5,810 bases of DNA. Origin: an uncultured Phycisphaerae bacterium (GTDB taxonomy: Bacteria; Planctomycetota; Phycisphaerae; Sedimentisphaerales; Anaerohalosphaeraceae). Location of the stretch: NCBI GenBank assembly GCA_937995495.1, contig CALKKA010000048.1, forward strand, positions 1 to 5,810, in the 5' to 3' direction. The notes under the pieces were generated by a model. The model was not told the origin of the DNA. It was given only the letters and a program-made list of their open reading frames with translations, and did not search any database. Positions 5,120-5,810 of this stretch are shown piece after piece. The translations under genes and the position numbers were made by a program. Positions within the stretch are counted from its first letter, which is position 1. Each line of letters begins with the position of its first letter.

Positions 5120-5605
5120 GTGAGATGCCCGTTTTGTAAAGAAGATAACGACAAAGTCATCGATTCCCGGTCGAGTGAAGGAGGGAGGATTATCCGCCGT
5201 CGCCGGGAGTGCATCGAATGTGGCCGCCGTTTTACGACCTACGAAAAGATCGGCGAATCATTTAAACTCAATGTGGTCAAAAAGGACGGAACCCGTGTGC
5301 CGTATGACCGCGACAAGCTGATCGCCGGTTTGCAAAAGGCGTGCTATAAACGATCGGTTCCGGCAGAAAAAATACAGGAAGTTGCCGACCGCATCGAAGA
5401 AGAGATCTTCAGAAACTACGACAAGGAAGTTTCCGCGCTGTTTGTCGGTGAGCAGGCGATGCGGTTCCTGCGCAAAGTGGACAAGGTGGCCTACATACGC
5501 TTTGCCAGTGTGTACCGTGATTTTACTGACGCTGGAGACTTGCTGGATGAGGTCAGTCAGGCGATTGCAGAAACGGATGCGACAGATCAACCGAACTTAT
5601 TTTAA
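5120..5605 (+). CDS. nrdR: Transcriptional repressor NrdR
   Basis: NrdR senses ATP/dATP and represses ribonucleotide reductase genes by binding paired NrdR boxes. The 161-residue product starts MRCPFC with a GTG codon, the standard family N-terminus. The zinc ribbon uses C3, C6, C31 and C34, with the basic stretch RRRRECIECGRRFTTYE (26-42) typical of the DNA-binding face. The ATP-cone covers about residues 50-135, with VVKKDGTRVPYDRDKLIAGL (52-71) forming the nucleotide-binding start and VAYIRFASVYRDF (123-135) its end. A short acidic tail follows (about 136-161). Length and motifs match the family (about 150-165 residues). It is divergent from ppdK, and after 39 bases is followed by a second gene that looks like another ATP-cone protein, probably co-transcribed. 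A candidate NrdR box in its own promoter suggests self-regulation. No ribonucleotide reductase gene is visible in the window. Confidence 0.96.
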   Translation: MRCPFCKEDNDKVIDSRSSEGGRIIRRRRECIECGRRFTTYEKIGESFKLNVVKKDGTRVPYDRDKLIAGLQKACYKRSVPAEKIQEVADRIEEEIFRNYDKEVSALFVGEQAMRFLRKVDKVAYIRFASVYRDFTDAGDLLDEVSQAIAETDATDQPNLF

Positions 5606-5632
5606 GGTGTCGTGCTTGTTCTAAATTGAAGG

Positions 5633-5640
5633 AAAGGTGA
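5633..5640 (+). promoter_or_regulatory. Ribosome binding site of the gene downstream of nrdR
   Basis: AAAGGTGA is complementary to the 16S 3' end in the GGAGGTGA register. Its GG (5636-5637) is seven bases before the ATG at 5645, an optimal spacing that supports the start of the partial gene. Confidence 0.6.
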
Positions 5641-5644
5641 GCTT

Positions 5645-5810
5645 ATGCAGATTCGGATTACCAAGGCCGATGGCTCAACGGAGGCGTACCTGCATACGAA
5701 GGTGCTGGGTTCTTTGCACCGTGCGATGGCGGCGGTTGAATCGGACTGTCTTGAAACGGCTCAGATGCTGTCCGATTCCGTCACCTACTTTCTTTATCGG
5801 CGCCTCAAAG
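5645..5810 (+). CDS. ATP-cone-like protein, N-terminal part (runs off the window)
   Basis: From ATG 5645 the frame is open for 55 codons to the window edge. The start MQIRITKADGSTEAYLHTKV (1-20) aligns with the first strand-turn-helix of an ATP-cone. In NrdR the equivalent is VVKKDGTRVPYDRDKLIAGL, sharing K.DG, the aromatic residue before the helix, and the helix Lys. The following helices (GSLHRAM, residues 22-28; LETAQMLSDSVTYFLYRRLK, 36-55) fit the same fold. It has a good ribosome site and follows nrdR by 39 bases, so it is probably in the same transcript. A nucleotide-sensing partner of NrdR is possible, but the nucleotide-contacting residues are not all conserved, so it may be degenerate. 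The start of a ribonucleotide reductase large subunit, which also opens with an ATP-cone, cannot be excluded from the visible part. Confidence 0.7.
   Translation, partial: MQIRITKADGSTEAYLHTKVLGSLHRAMAAVESDCLETAQMLSDSVTYFLYRRLK

Overview
The window most likely comes from a bacterium of the PVC superphylum, probably a planctomycete of the Phycisphaerae type. This is inferred from protein style, not from a marker gene. The clues are a membrane protein ending in the 'SYAMN ... LLFES ... GWNQ.GG ... ADGHVEFV' signature (the H-X9-DG / DUF1559-like tail that is abundant in that group), a pyruvate,phosphate dikinase with a Lys/Ala-rich leader, and moderate GC in the housekeeping genes.

Layout, left to right. 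Bases 2-55 are probably the last codons of a rightward gene cut by the window edge. A leftward gene (76-825) encodes a 249-residue protein with three membrane segments and the H-X-DG tail. Its tail is GC-rich while the rest is strikingly AT-rich. Next comes a compact leftward two-gene unit (871-1679): an 83-residue conserved small protein whose last codons overlap, by ATGA, the start of a 186-residue predicted nucleotidyltransferase. A perfect 20-bp inverted repeat (841-860 and 1685-1704) brackets this pair almost exactly. The right-hand copy carries the -10 box of the pair's likely promoter. A strong terminator hairpin (1718-1752) separates this unit from the next gene.

The largest gene is ppdK (1879-4629, leftward), a 916-residue pyruvate,phosphate dikinase with all catalytic landmarks visible, plus a basic N-terminal leader and an apparent insertion of about 28 residues in the C-terminal half. 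It has a near-consensus promoter (TTGACA, 17 bp, TATATT) and a 5' leader of about 120 nt containing a hairpin.

Divergently, on the + strand, lie nrdR (5120-5605, GTG start), the ATP-cone/zinc-ribbon repressor of ribonucleotide reductase genes, and after 39 bases the start of a second gene (5645 to the window edge) whose first 55 residues resemble another ATP-cone. A candidate NrdR box sits inside the nrdR promoter, suggesting autoregulation. The 490-bp ppdK-nrdR gap holds both divergent promoters and several hairpins.

The ordinary core is ppdK and nrdR. The accessory or unusual parts are the inverted-repeat-bounded nucleotidyltransferase unit, the compositionally mosaic membrane protein, and the putative ATP-cone partner of NrdR.
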